In this document: in pieces, positions 25,486-35,039 of the stretch
How the letters are laid out: the number at the start of each line of letters is the position of its first letter
Numbering within the stretch: the stretch's first letter is position 1
Source of the DNA: Acidiferrimicrobium sp. IK
GTDB lineage: Bacteria; Actinomycetota; Acidimicrobiia; Acidimicrobiales; Palsa-688
Assembly (NCBI RefSeq): GCF_025499425.1
Contig: NZ_JAIMCB010000017.1
Span: 1-64,000 of the forward strand
Direction of reading: 5' to 3'
DNA: 64,000 bases
Translations under genes and position numbers: made by a program
Notes under the pieces: model-generated
The model's input: the letters and a program-made list of their open reading frames with translations, nothing else
What the model was told of the DNA's origin: nothing
Databases searched by the model: none

Positions 25486-25592
25486 GTCATCATCAAGAGC
25501 GGCTGAGGGACGGGCCCAGCGACGCCGCGGCAACCAGACCAGATCGCCACCTCGGCGGCTGGGCACGGTGCCAATGCCCGGTTCGATGAGGA
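25486..25592 (+). promoter_or_regulatory. SAM riboswitch (S-box, SAM-I-like)
   Basis: The leader of the threonine-synthase-like gene contains the S-box landmarks in order: ATCAAGAG at 25492-25499, GAGGGAC, CGGCAACC, and GGTGCCAA followed by CGATGAGG. The spacing of about 100 nt is normal. The last helix strand (GATGAGG) runs straight into the ribosome site GAGGAGG at 25588-25594, four nt before the TTG start, so ligand binding would mask the ribosome site rather than drive a terminator. The exact class (SAM-I against SAM-IV, which shares the core) needs a covariance search. A TAACAT box at 25474-25479 is a possible -10. Confidence 0.85.
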
Positions 25593-25598
25593 GGAAAC

Positions 25599-26840
25599 TT
25601 GCCGTTCGTAGAAGGTCTCCGGTGCCGCGAGTGCGCGCGCCCCTATCCGGCCGAAGCACTGCACGTGTGCGAGTGGTGCTTCGGCCCCCTCGAGGTGGTC
25701 TACGACTACGAGGCCATCGCCGCCTCGGTGAGCCGGGAGCGCATCGCCGCCGGACCGCTCACCATCTGGCGCTACGCGGATCTCCTTCCTGCCCGCCCCG
25801 ACGGGGCGGTGGACCTCGGCGCCGGGTTCACGCCTCTCGTGCGCGCCGACCGCCTGGCGGCCGAGCTCGGCCTCGGTGAGCTGTGGCTGAAAAACGACAC
25901 GCTCAACCCGACCGGCTCGTTCAAGGACCGGGTCGTCTCCGTGGCGCTGACCAAGGCCCGGGAGCTGGGCTTCAAGGTGGCGGCGTGCGCCTCGACGGGC
26001 AACCTGGCCAACTCGGTGGCGGCCCACGCGGCGCGGGCCGGGATGGCGTCGGTCGTGTGCATTCCCTCCGACCTGGAGCCGGGCAAGGTCATCACCACCG
26101 CCATCTTCGGCGGCCAGCTGATCGCCATCGACGGGACCTACGACGACGTCAACCGCCTTTGCGCGGAGCTGGCCGGCGAGCACACCGACTGGGCGTTCGT
26201 GAACGTCAACGTGCGGACCTACTACGCCGAGGGGTCCAAGACCCTGGCGTTCGAGGTCGCCGAACAGCTGGGATGGGAGGTCCCCGACCACGTCGTGGTG
26301 CCCGTCGCGTCCGGCAGCCAGCTCACCAAGATCGCCAAAGGCTTCGCCGAGCTGGCCACCGTCGGCCTGATCGAGCCCGGCCCGACCGTGCGGGTGTCGG
26401 GTGCGCAGGCCGCCGGCTGCTCGCCGGTGGCCACCGCGTTCGAGGCCGGCGCCGACTTCGTGACCCCGGTGCGCCCAGACACCATCGCCAAGTCGCTGGC
26501 CATCGGCAACCCGGCCGACGGCGTGTACGCCCTCGACGTGGTCCGCTCATCGGGAGGCGCCCTGGCGTCGGTGACCGACGACGAGATCGTGGAGGGCATC
26601 TCGCTGTTGGCCCGCACCGAAGGGATCTTCGCCGAGACCGCCGGCGGGGTCACCGTCGCCACGCTCGCCAAGCTGGCCGCTCAGGGAGTGGTCCGCTCCG
26701 ACGAGCGGGTCGTCGCCTACATCACCGGCAACGGGCTGAAGACCATCGACGCGGTCGCCCACCGAGCCAAGCCCACCGCCACCATCGCCCCCACCCTGGC
26801 CGCATTCGATGCCGCCGTCGACCTCGCAGGAGTCCGCTGA
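25599..26840 (+). CDS. Threonine synthase-like PLP enzyme, candidate MetM homocysteine synthase
   Basis: 413 residues. An N-terminal four-Cys element (LRCRECARPY and HVCEWCFGPL) precedes the fold-type II PLP domain; the PLP Lys is in NPTGSFKDRVV, and the phosphate loop and ASTGNLANSVAAHAA follow. By homology it is threonine synthase, acting on O-phosphohomoserine. Two features point to methionine synthesis instead: a SAM riboswitch in its leader and a sulfur-carrier gene 2 nt downstream. In Streptomyces a threonine synthase homologue, MetM, uses O-phosphohomoserine and the thiocarboxylated carrier MetO to make homocysteine. Start is TTG at 25599 with GAGGAGG. An ordinary ThrC role remains possible. 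Confidence 0.85.
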   Translation: MPFVEGLRCRECARPYPAEALHVCEWCFGPLEVVYDYEAIAASVSRERIAAGPLTIWRYADLLPARPDGAVDLGAGFTPLVRADRLAAELGLGELWLKNDTLNPTGSFKDRVVSVALTKARELGFKVAACASTGNLANSVAAHAARAGMASVVCIPSDLEPGKVITTAIFGGQLIAIDGTYDDVNRLCAELAGEHTDWAFVNVNVRTYYAEGSKTLAFEVAEQLGWEVPDHVVVPVASGSQLTKIAKGFAELATVGLIEPGPTVRVSGAQAAGCSPVATAFEAGADFVTPVRPDTIAKSLAIGNPADGVYALDVVRSSGGALASVTDDEIVEGISLLARTEGIFAETAGGVTVATLAKLAAQGVVRSDERVVAYITGNGLKTIDAVAHRAKPTATIAPTLAAFDAAVDLAGVR

Positions 26841-26842
26841 CC

Positions 26843-27118
26843 ATGGCCGTCACCGTCCGTATCCCCACCCAGCTTCGCCCCCTGGCCGGCGGCAACAGCG
26901 AGGTCAGCGTCGAGGCGTCGACGGTGGCCGAGGCGCTGAAGGCGCTCGACGTCGCCCACCCGGGCTTCCACGACCGCCTCTACGACGACAATGGCACCCT
27001 CCGCCGTTTCGTCAACGTGTTCGTGGCCGACGAGGACATCCGGTTCCTCTCCGGCGTCGACTCGCCCGTCGCTCCCGGCACGACCATCTCCATCGTTCCG
27101 GCGGTGGCCGGCGGCTGA
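26843..27118 (+). CDS. MoaD/ThiS-type sulfur carrier protein, candidate MetO
   Basis: 91 residues with the beta-grasp pattern of ubiquitin-like sulfur carriers: VTVRIPTQLRPLAGG, VAEALKAL, FVNVFVADEDIRF and TISIVPAVAGG. The C-terminal Gly-Gly is free, as needed for adenylation and thiocarboxylation by an E1-like enzyme (not in this window). It begins 2 nt after the PLP-enzyme stop, with GCAGGAG as ribosome site, so both share one SAM-controlled message. CysO, the cysteine-pathway carrier, is the nearest alternative, but no cysM or mec gene is here. Confidence 0.88.
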   Translation: MAVTVRIPTQLRPLAGGNSEVSVEASTVAEALKALDVAHPGFHDRLYDDNGTLRRFVNVFVADEDIRFLSGVDSPVAPGTTISIVPAVAGG

Positions 27119-27142
27119 TCCCGGGCCGCGCCCGACAGCCGG

Positions 27143-27172
27143 TTGACGGTAGGGCCACACAGGCGGTTAACT
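27143..27172 (+). promoter_or_regulatory. Candidate promoter of groEL
   Basis: TTGACG at 27143-27148 and GTTAAC (or TTAACT one base on) at 27166 are separated by 17-18 bp. The position just before CIRCE is the usual arrangement for HrcA repression. Confidence 0.55.
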
Positions 27173-27173
27173 G

Positions 27174-27200
27174 TTAGCACTCGACCCATGAGAGTGCTAA
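27174..27200. promoter_or_regulatory. CIRCE element (HrcA operator)
   Basis: TTAGCACTC, 9-nt spacer, GAGTGCTAA: a perfect match to the CIRCE consensus, 19 bp before groEL. It implies HrcA repression lifted by heat shock. Confidence 0.97.
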
Positions 27201-27216
27201 CAGAGGGAAGAACTGA

Positions 27217-28870
<1,654 letters not shown>

Positions 28871-28914
28871 TCCGAGCGGAGACCCCAAGTCTCTGATCGC
28901 TGAAATAGCTGTTC

Positions 28915-28940
28915 GATGGCGGCCCTCCGGGGCCGCCATC
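28915..28940 (+). terminator. Terminator-like hairpin after groEL
   Basis: An 11-bp perfect stem, GATGGCGGCCC and GGGCCGCCATC, with TCCG loop, 73 bp after groEL. No T-run follows, which is common for actinobacterial terminators. Confidence 0.7.
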
Positions 28941-28969
28941 GGCGCGCCTGGAGGTCTAGCGTGGTTGTC

Positions 28970-29761
28970 ATGGCCGCCACCGACGACACCAGGGTGCTCC
29001 CGATGACAGGAGCACTGGCCCCGCCAACGTTCTCCAGCGTCGAGGAGGAGCGGTTGCACCGCAAGCAGAAGCTGGCGGGCGCCCTGCGCATCTTCGGCCG
29101 GTTCGGCTTCTCGGAGGGGGTGGCCGGTCACATCACCGCCCGAGACCCCGAGCTGCCCGACCACTTCTGGGTCAACCCGTTCGGGCTCAGCTTCCGCCAC
29201 ATGCGGGTGTCGGACCTGATCCTGGTCAACCACCAGGGGGAGGTCGTGGAGGGTTCCAGGCCGGTCAACCCGGCCGCGTTCGCCATCCACTCGGCGATCC
29301 ACGCGGCCCGCCCCGACGTCGTCGCCGCCGCGCACAGCCACTCGGTGTACGGCAAGGCGTGGGCGTCGCTCGGCCGTCCCCTGGACCCGATCACGCAGGA
29401 CGCCTGCATGTTCTACAACGACCACGTGGTCATCACCGACGGCGCCGGGGTGGTGGCCTTCGACCCCGAAGCCGGGAAGGACATCGCCGCCGGCCTGGGA
29501 TCCAACAAGGCCGCCATCCACCAGAACCACGGGCTGTTCACCGTCGGCCAGAGCGTCGACGAGGCCGCCTGGTGGTTCGTGACCATGGAGCGCTCGTGCC
29601 AGGCCCAGCTGCTGGCGGAGGCCGCCGGCACCCCGAAGCTGATCGCTCCCGAAGCGGCCCAGTACACCCGGGAGCAGACCGGCTTCCCTCACGCTGGCTG
29701 GTTCTCGTTCCAGCCGCTTTGGGATGAGATCGTGCGCAGCGACCCGGAACTGTTCGAGTGA
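28970..29761 (+). CDS. Class II aldolase/adducin family protein
   Basis: 263 residues. The fold is recognised by EGVAGHITARDPE, FWVNPFGLSF, AIHSAIHAARPDVVAAAHSHS and the later His in AIHQNHGLFTVG; these give the three zinc-binding His residues of fuculose-phosphate-type aldolases. Members cleave phosphorylated sugars or act as decarboxylases, dehydratases or epimerases, and this subgroup (class II aldolase with a C-terminal GWFSFQPLWDEI tail) has no settled substrate. It stands alone between groEL and chdC. The ATG at 28970 is the first after the terminator hairpin. Confidence 0.85.
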   Translation: MAATDDTRVLPMTGALAPPTFSSVEEERLHRKQKLAGALRIFGRFGFSEGVAGHITARDPELPDHFWVNPFGLSFRHMRVSDLILVNHQGEVVEGSRPVNPAAFAIHSAIHAARPDVVAAAHSHSVYGKAWASLGRPLDPITQDACMFYNDHVVITDGAGVVAFDPEAGKDIAAGLGSNKAAIHQNHGLFTVGQSVDEAAWWFVTMERSCQAQLLAEAAGTPKLIAPEAAQYTREQTGFPHAGWFSFQPLWDEIVRSDPELFE

Positions 29762-29781
29762 GCCGGCCGTAGACTCCTCGC

Positions 29782-30465
29782 GTGAGCGAAGCGTTGACCC
29801 CATCGGTGGGGTGGGGGGTCCTCCACCTGTTCTGCAAGCTGCGGCCCGACACCGACGGCGAAGCGGTGGTGTCGGCGTTGAAGGCCGCCGCCTCTGACGC
29901 CCAGCAAGTGGTGCCGTTCTCGGTGTTCGGGCACAAGGCCGATCTCGGGATCATGGCGTTGGGTGAGGACCTGGTCCGCCTCCGGGCGTTGCAGTCCGCA
30001 CTCCAGGCCGCCCGTCTCGAGGTCGCCGACTCTTACCTGTCGCTCACCGAGGTGTCGGAGTACGCCAAGGGCATGCCCCCCGAGCATCTCGAGGCTCGCC
30101 TCCACCCGGTCCTGCCCCCCGCCGGCAAGCGGGCGATCTGCTTCTACCCGATGTCCAAGCGGCGGGGCGACCAGGACAACTGGTACACACTCGACTTCGA
30201 GTCCCGCAAGGCTTTGATGATGGACCACGGCAAGTCCGGGCGAACCTTCTCCGGCCGGATCGTCCAGTTGATCACCGGTTCCACCGGTCTCGACGACTAC
30301 GAGTGGGGGGTCACCCTCTTCGGCCAGCGGCCCGACGACTTGAAGGACTGCGTGTACACGATGCGCTTCGACGAGGCGTCCGCCAAGTACGCGGAGTTCG
30401 GGCGCTTCTACACCGGGGTGATCGGCGACATCGACGAGGTGGCCGCTTTGGTCGGTCTGGTCTGA
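29782..30465 (+). CDS. chdC: Coproheme decarboxylase, actinobacterial type (HemQ)
   Basis: 227 residues of the chlorite dismutase superfamily. The catalytic Tyr122 in FYPMSKRR, the proximal heme ligand His149 in MMDHGKSGR and the following LITGSTGLDDYEWGVTLFG region identify the heme-forming enzyme. It converts iron-coproporphyrin III to heme b with hydrogen peroxide, the last step of the coproporphyrin-dependent pathway. The matching earlier steps hemE and hemG/cgoX are at 52-54 kb. GTG start at 29782. Confidence 0.93.
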   Translation: MSEALTPSVGWGVLHLFCKLRPDTDGEAVVSALKAAASDAQQVVPFSVFGHKADLGIMALGEDLVRLRALQSALQAARLEVADSYLSLTEVSEYAKGMPPEHLEARLHPVLPPAGKRAICFYPMSKRRGDQDNWYTLDFESRKALMMDHGKSGRTFSGRIVQLITGSTGLDDYEWGVTLFGQRPDDLKDCVYTMRFDEASAKYAEFGRFYTGVIGDIDEVAALVGLV

Positions 30466-30478
30466 CCGGACACCGGCG

Positions 30479-31195
30479 GTGAGCACGGAACTGCTGTACC
30501 TGCGAGACGCGTATCTCCGCGACGTCGAGGCGACGGTGGTCGGGCTGGACCACGAAAGGCGCCGGGTAGCCCTCGACCGGACGGTCTTCTACCCGACCGG
30601 CGGCGGGCAGGCCCACGACACCGGCACCTTGGCCGGGATGCCGGTCATCGACGTGCGCAAGGAAGCCGACCAGGTGTGGCACACCCTCGGCGGCGGGGAC
30701 TCCCTACCAGCCGCCGGGACGGCCGTGCGCGGAGAGATCGACTGGGAGCGGCGCCACCAGCTCATGCGCACCCACACCGCCCTCCACGTGTTGTGCGGGG
30801 TGATCTGGAACGAGTGGGGTACCCCGGTGACCGGCGGCAACATGGAGCCGCTGTCCGCCCGGATGGACTTCGAGTTCGACCCGCTCCCCGAAGGCTTCGG
30901 TCCCCGGGTTGAGGCGCTGGTCAACGCCGAGCTGGAGGCCGACCGGCCGATCGAGGTGAGCTTCTTGCCTCGCGCTGCCGCCGTCGCCGACCAGGACCTG
31001 ATCCGCACCAAGGTCAGCTTGATCCCGGCGACTGTCCCCGAGATCCGGGTGGTCGACATCGTCGGCCTGGACAAGCAGGCAGACGGCGGCACCCACGTGC
31101 GCAGCACCGGCGAGGTGGGGCGGGTCGTGGTGGTCAAGACCGAGTCGAAGGGCAAGGGCAACAAGCGCATCCGGCTGCAGGTCGTAGACCGCTAG
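30479..31195 (+). CDS. Alanyl-tRNA editing protein AlaX
   Basis: 238 residues. The trans-editing domain related to the AlaRS editing core has the zinc motif HxxxH at His99 and His103 (RTHTALHVL) and the second motif as ADGGTHV (202-207). The usual Cys of CGGTH is Asp202 here, leaving His206 as the clear third ligand. N-terminal TVFYPTGGGQAHDTG is also conserved. It hydrolyses Ser or Gly mischarged on tRNA-Ala. GTG start at 30479, 13 nt after chdC; the two may be co-transcribed. Confidence 0.88.
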   Translation: MSTELLYLRDAYLRDVEATVVGLDHERRRVALDRTVFYPTGGGQAHDTGTLAGMPVIDVRKEADQVWHTLGGGDSLPAAGTAVRGEIDWERRHQLMRTHTALHVLCGVIWNEWGTPVTGGNMEPLSARMDFEFDPLPEGFGPRVEALVNAELEADRPIEVSFLPRAAAVADQDLIRTKVSLIPATVPEIRVVDIVGLDKQADGGTHVRSTGEVGRVVVVKTESKGKGNKRIRLQVVDR

Positions 31196-31281
31196 CCGCC
31201 CCGGGCCGGGACGCACGCAGCGGCCGCGGTGGCAGGAAGGGCGCTCGCCGTCGCCGCCGGCGTGCGCCTAGCCTGCATCCG

Positions 31282-32115
31282 GTGAAGACCGATCTGCCGC
31301 CTTTGCCCGCGGCGAGCGACTCCCTCGACGCGCTGCGCGCTGGTCTGGGGGGTCTGGGACGGGTGGTCGTGGCGTTCTCGGGTGGCGTCGACTCGGCGCT
31401 GCTCGCCCGCGTCGCTCACGACACGCTCGGCGCCGACGCCGTTTTGGCGGTTACGGCGGTGTCCCCGTCGCTGGCGCCGTCGGAGCTGGCGGACTGCCGG
31501 CGGCTGGCCGCCGAGTGGGGTTTGCGGTGGGTAGCGGTCGACACCGACGAGGCGTCGCGCCCCGGGTATGTCGCCAACGGCGCGGATCGCTGCTACCACT
31601 GCAAGTCTGAGCTGATGGCGGCTCTGGTCCCGCTGGCCGCCGCCGAGGGCGCGACGGTGGTGCTCGGCGTGAACCTCGACGACTTGGGTGACCACCGCCC
31701 CGGGCAGCGGGCCGCGGCCGAGGCCGGCGCCCGGTTCCCGTACGTCGAGGCCGGGCTGTCCAAGGCCGACGTCAGGGAAGCCGCCCGCCGGCTGGGGCTC
31801 GACGTGTGGGACAAGCCGGCGGCCGCCTGCCTGGCGTCGCGGGTGCCCTACGGCACGCCGGTGACGCTCGGCACCCTCGGGCGCGTCGCCCAGGCCGAGG
31901 AGCGCCTGCACGGGCTGGGATTCCGGCAGGTCAGGGTCCGTCACTACGGCGACCTGGCCCGCCTGGAGGTGGAAGTGGCCGACCTCGAGCGGGCCGTGGC
32001 CGCGCGGAGAGCGATCGTCGACGCGGTGCGGTCGGCCGGGTACTCCTATGTCACCCTCGACCTCGAGGGGTTCCGCTCCGGCAACCTCAACCAGTCCCTG
32101 ACACCCGGTTCCTAG
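31282..32115 (+). CDS. larE: ATP-dependent sacrificial sulfur transferase LarE
   Basis: 277 residues. The PP-loop FSGGVDS is at 32-38; NGADRCYHCKSEL and KPAAACLASRVPYGT are LarE hallmarks, and Cys183 aligns with the sacrificial Cys of the characterised enzyme. LarE donates sulfur to the nicotinate-derived precursor of the nickel-pincer cofactor of lactate racemase and relatives. LarB, LarC and LarA are not in the window. GTG at 31282. Its stop is immediately followed by the LmeA-like gene in the same frame. Confidence 0.87.
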   Translation: MKTDLPPLPAASDSLDALRAGLGGLGRVVVAFSGGVDSALLARVAHDTLGADAVLAVTAVSPSLAPSELADCRRLAAEWGLRWVAVDTDEASRPGYVANGADRCYHCKSELMAALVPLAAAEGATVVLGVNLDDLGDHRPGQRAAAEAGARFPYVEAGLSKADVREAARRLGLDVWDKPAAACLASRVPYGTPVTLGTLGRVAQAEERLHGLGFRQVRVRHYGDLARLEVEVADLERAVAARRAIVDAVRSAGYSYVTLDLEGFRSGNLNQSLTPGS

Positions 32116-32124
32116 GCGCCTGCC

Positions 32125-32751
32125 CTGCGCAAGCTCCTGGCTCTGGGGATCGTCGCCGCGCTCGTCGTGGTCCTGGGCGTGGCCGATGTCGTCGTCCGCC
32201 ACACCGTCGAGGCCGACATCGCCAAGCACATCGAGGCGCAGGTTCCGGGCACCAGCGCCTCGGTGCGCATCTCGTCGTGGCCGTTCGTCGGGCGGCTGGC
32301 CGCGTCCGGCACCGTCCCTGACCTCCGGGCCCAGGTCAGCGGGGTCAAGATCGGGCCTTTCGCGGTGGACTCGGTGGACATCGTGGTACAAGACATCAAG
32401 GTGTCACGCTCCGATCTCGCTCGCGGCAAGGTGGTCTTGAAGTCGATCCGGACCGCGGCCATCGAGGCCGTCATTTCCCAACAGTCCCTCGACAGCGGCC
32501 TCGGGCTGCCCGTCACGCTCGGCGCCGGGACCGTCGGTCTGGCCGGCGTGCAAGCCGCGGCTCGGGTGGCCGTGTCCTCCGACCGGCTCACCATCAGCGT
32601 GCCGCCGCTGCCGGCCATCACCCTGCCGCTCCTGCCCACCGCGCTGCTTCCTTGCAGCGCCAACGCGGTCATCAGCGTCGGGCAGATCACGCTGTCGTGC
32701 ACCACCTCCTCGATCCCGCCGGCGCTGCTCGCCGCGGCCGCCGCCGGGTAG
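32125..32751 (+). CDS. LmeA-like (DUF2993) lipid-binding protein with apparent CTG start
   Basis: 208 residues if begun at the CTG at 32125, which gives RKLLALGIVAALVVVLGVAD as a normal signal anchor. The first canonical start, GTG at 32167, would lie inside this hydrophobic stretch and cut it in half. The mature part (DIAKHIEAQVPGTSASVRIS, FVGRLAASGTVPDLRAQVSG) matches DUF2993/LmeA, extracytoplasmic proteins that bind phosphatidylinositol lipids and assist mannan elongation in mycobacteria. Nine nt separate it from the larE stop. There is only a weak AGG ribosome site. Confidence 0.75.
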   Translation: MRKLLALGIVAALVVVLGVADVVVRHTVEADIAKHIEAQVPGTSASVRISSWPFVGRLAASGTVPDLRAQVSGVKIGPFAVDSVDIVVQDIKVSRSDLARGKVVLKSIRTAAIEAVISQQSLDSGLGLPVTLGAGTVGLAGVQAAARVAVSSDRLTISVPPLPAITLPLLPTALLPCSANAVISVGQITLSCTTSSIPPALLAAAAAG

Positions 32752-32756
32752 CAACC

Positions 32757-33236
32757 GTGGAGGACTACACCCAGGCGCTGACCGACTACGGCGAGGCGTT
32801 GGCCGACGGCGTGGAGGAGGCGATGCCCGCGTGGGTGCGGACCTCGGTGACCCGGATCGTGGCGGCGTGGGCCGGTGGCTCGTGGGCCGGGGCCCTCGAC
32901 CGGGAGACGGCCGCGGCCACCGACGCGGCCGGTGAGGCCGCCGCCGCAGAGGTCGGAGCCGCGCTGCGGGCGCTGGTGCGCGCCGACGTCGACGCTCAGC
33001 GCAGCACGCCGCTCACGATCGTCCGGGGCGCGGTGCGCTGGCCGACGGGCGTGCTGCGAGCCGTCGGCGTGCCGCCCGTCGAGCGCGGCGAGTTCGAGGC
33101 GTCGGTGTTCCCCGACGACGACTACGGCTTGACCCCGGCGTCGCTGGCCGACCTCGACCCCCGACTCGGCGAACTGGCCATCGCGTGGGGCGCAGCCAAG
33201 GCCTGGGTGCACAAGCGGCGCCACTCCGGCGCTTGA
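32757..33236 (+). CDS. Conserved hypothetical protein
   Basis: 159 residues from a GTG 5 nt after the LmeA-like stop. Predicted mostly helical and Ala-rich, with an acidic front (VEDYTQALTDYGEALADGVEEAMPAWV) and a conserved-looking FPDDDYGLTPASLADL and WGAAKAWVHKRR end. No membrane segment or catalytic motif is visible. Close spacing links it to the upstream gene. I do not recognise the family. Confidence 0.65.
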   Translation: MEDYTQALTDYGEALADGVEEAMPAWVRTSVTRIVAAWAGGSWAGALDRETAAATDAAGEAAAAEVGAALRALVRADVDAQRSTPLTIVRGAVRWPTGVLRAVGVPPVERGEFEASVFPDDDYGLTPASLADLDPRLGELAIAWGAAKAWVHKRRHSGA

Positions 33237-33266
33237 GCCGCCGCCGTCAGCGAACACCCCGGCGAG

Positions 33267-33533
33267 TCACCGGCGTTTGCGGGGCTTCTTGCGCTTCGCC
33301 GGCGGCAGGTCGATGAGACCGTCGGCGGTGTTGCTCATCGGCTGGGCCGGCGCCTGGGCCCAGCCGGCGGCAGAAAGAGAGCGACCTTCGAAGAACAGGC
33401 AGCCGTCGGGGCACGCGAAAGGGTCCTGCGAGTTGGCTCCGACCCGGCAACGCTGCACCACCTCCCCCGACGGGGTGCTCCGCGCCAGGTAGTGCCGGCA
33501 GTCCTGGCGGACAGCGGGGGGATCGGTCGCCAT
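33267..33533 (-). CDS. Small four-cysteine protein, unknown function
   Basis: 88 residues. Four Cys are spaced as DC-RHYL...VQRC-RVG...FACPDGC-LFFEGRS, a pattern suited to a zinc or iron-sulfur site. The C-terminal half is Ala/Pro-rich and ends in a Lys/Arg tail (AKRKKPRKRR). The ATG at 33533 begins the conserved part; longer frames overlap the divergent oxidoreductase. Similar short proteins occur in actinomycetes without known role. Confidence 0.68.
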   Translation of the reverse strand: MATDPPAVRQDCRHYLARSTPSGEVVQRCRVGANSQDPFACPDGCLFFEGRSLSAAGWAQAPAQPMSNTADGLIDLPPAKRKKPRKRR

Positions 33534-33615
33534 GGCCACATGATCCCACGCCGTGCCCGCCCTCCCCGCGCGCCGGTGCACCTCGAGCCCCGGCGCTGGG
33601 CCGTAGGCTTCGCGG

Positions 33616-34956
33616 ATGGGAACACGCCTGCTCGTCATCGGCGGGGACGCAGCCGGTATGGCAGCGGCCTCCGTTGCTCGCCGCCGCCGGCCCGACATGG
33701 AGATCGTCGCGGTCGAGCGGGGAGGGTGGACCAGCTACTCCGCCTGCGGTATCCCGTACCTGGTCGGCGGGTCGGTCGATTCGGTTGACGCCTTGGTGGC
33801 GCGCCGACCCGACCAGTTCCGGGCTATGCGCATCGACATGCGCGTCGAGCACGAGGTGAAATCGATCGACCTCGACGCTCGCACCGCGGAAGTCCACAAC
33901 CTGGCGCATGGGCGGACCTACTCGCTCGGGTTCGACCTCCTGCACCTAGCCACCGGGTCCTCCCCGATGCGCCCCGCGGTGCCGGGCATCGACGCCCCCC
34001 ACGTCCACGGCGTGCAAACCCTGAACGACGCGCAGCGTCTCCTCGACGACATCAAGTCCCGCCGGCCCGAGCACGTCGTGGTCGTCGGCGGCGGCTACAT
34101 CGGCCTCGAGCTGGCGGAGGCGTTCGTGTCGAGGGGCGCCAGCGTCACGATCATCGACGCCGCCCCCGAGGTGATGCACACGCTGGACCCGGACATGGGC
34201 GCCCTCGTCGGGCGTGCCCTGCGAGCCACGGGCGTAACCCTCCGCCTCGGCGAGGCGCTGCTCGGCGTGGAGGACGGGGAGGTGGTCACCTCGCAGGGGA
34301 CCATCCCCGCCGACCTGGTCGTTCTCGGCACCGGCGTCCGACCCAACAGCGACTTGGCCCAGGCCGCCGGGGTGGCCCTTGGCGTCAACGACGCGGTCGT
34401 CGTCGACCGCCAGCAGCGCACCTCGGTGGAGGGAGTGTGGGCGGCGGGGGACTGCTGCCAGTCGATCCACCGGATCTCCGGCCGGCCAGTCCACCAGGCC
34501 CTCGGCACGGTCGCCAACAAGCAGGGCAGGGTCGCCGGTCTCACCATCTCGGGAAGCTACGCCACCTTCCCCGGGGTCGTCGGCACCGCGGTGACCCGCC
34601 TGTGCGACATCGAGATCGGCCGCACCGGGCTCAGTGTCACAGAGGCGACCGTCGCCGGGTTCGACGTGGTCAGCGCCAAGATCGAGACCACCACCAACAG
34701 CAGCTATCTGCCGTCGGCTCGGCCGGTCACGGTCAAGATGGTCGCCGAGGCCCGGACCGGGCGGCTGCTCGGCGTTCAGATCGTCGGTGGTCCCGGCGCG
34801 GCCAAGCGAGTCGACGTGGTGGCGGTCGCGGCCGGCGAGGGGATGGACGCCGAGGACCTGCTGATGGCCGATCTCGGTTACGCCCCGCCGTTCTCCTCGG
34901 TGTGGGACCCCCTGCAGGTCGCGGCGCGCCAGATCGTGGCGCAGCTCTCCGCCTGA
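33616..34956 (+). CDS. FAD-dependent pyridine nucleotide-disulfide oxidoreductase (CoA-disulfide reductase-like)
   Basis: 446 residues. FAD-binding RLLVIGGDAAGMAAASVA at the start, a single redox Cys in SYSACGIPYLVGG (as in CoA-disulfide reductase, NADH oxidase and NADH peroxidase), the NAD(P) motif VVVVGGGYIGLELAEAF, and the second FAD motif GVWAAGDCCQ. The C-terminal dimerisation domain is complete. The single-Cys class keeps a CoA persulfide or a sulfenic acid. The substrate (CoA disulfide, O2, polysulfide) cannot be fixed from sequence. Confidence 0.87.
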   Translation: MGTRLLVIGGDAAGMAAASVARRRRPDMEIVAVERGGWTSYSACGIPYLVGGSVDSVDALVARRPDQFRAMRIDMRVEHEVKSIDLDARTAEVHNLAHGRTYSLGFDLLHLATGSSPMRPAVPGIDAPHVHGVQTLNDAQRLLDDIKSRRPEHVVVVGGGYIGLELAEAFVSRGASVTIIDAAPEVMHTLDPDMGALVGRALRATGVTLRLGEALLGVEDGEVVTSQGTIPADLVVLGTGVRPNSDLAQAAGVALGVNDAVVVDRQQRTSVEGVWAAGDCCQSIHRISGRPVHQALGTVANKQGRVAGLTISGSYATFPGVVGTAVTRLCDIEIGRTGLSVTEATVAGFDVVSAKIETTTNSSYLPSARPVTVKMVAEARTGRLLGVQIVGGPGAAKRVDVVAVAAGEGMDAEDLLMADLGYAPPFSSVWDPLQVAARQIVAQLSA

Positions 34957-35039
34957 TCCCGGCCCGGCCTGCGCGCCGGCGCCGCGGTGGCGCGGCGCCG
35001 GGTGTCAGTGCTCGCTGCCCGACGGATAGCCTCAGATCG

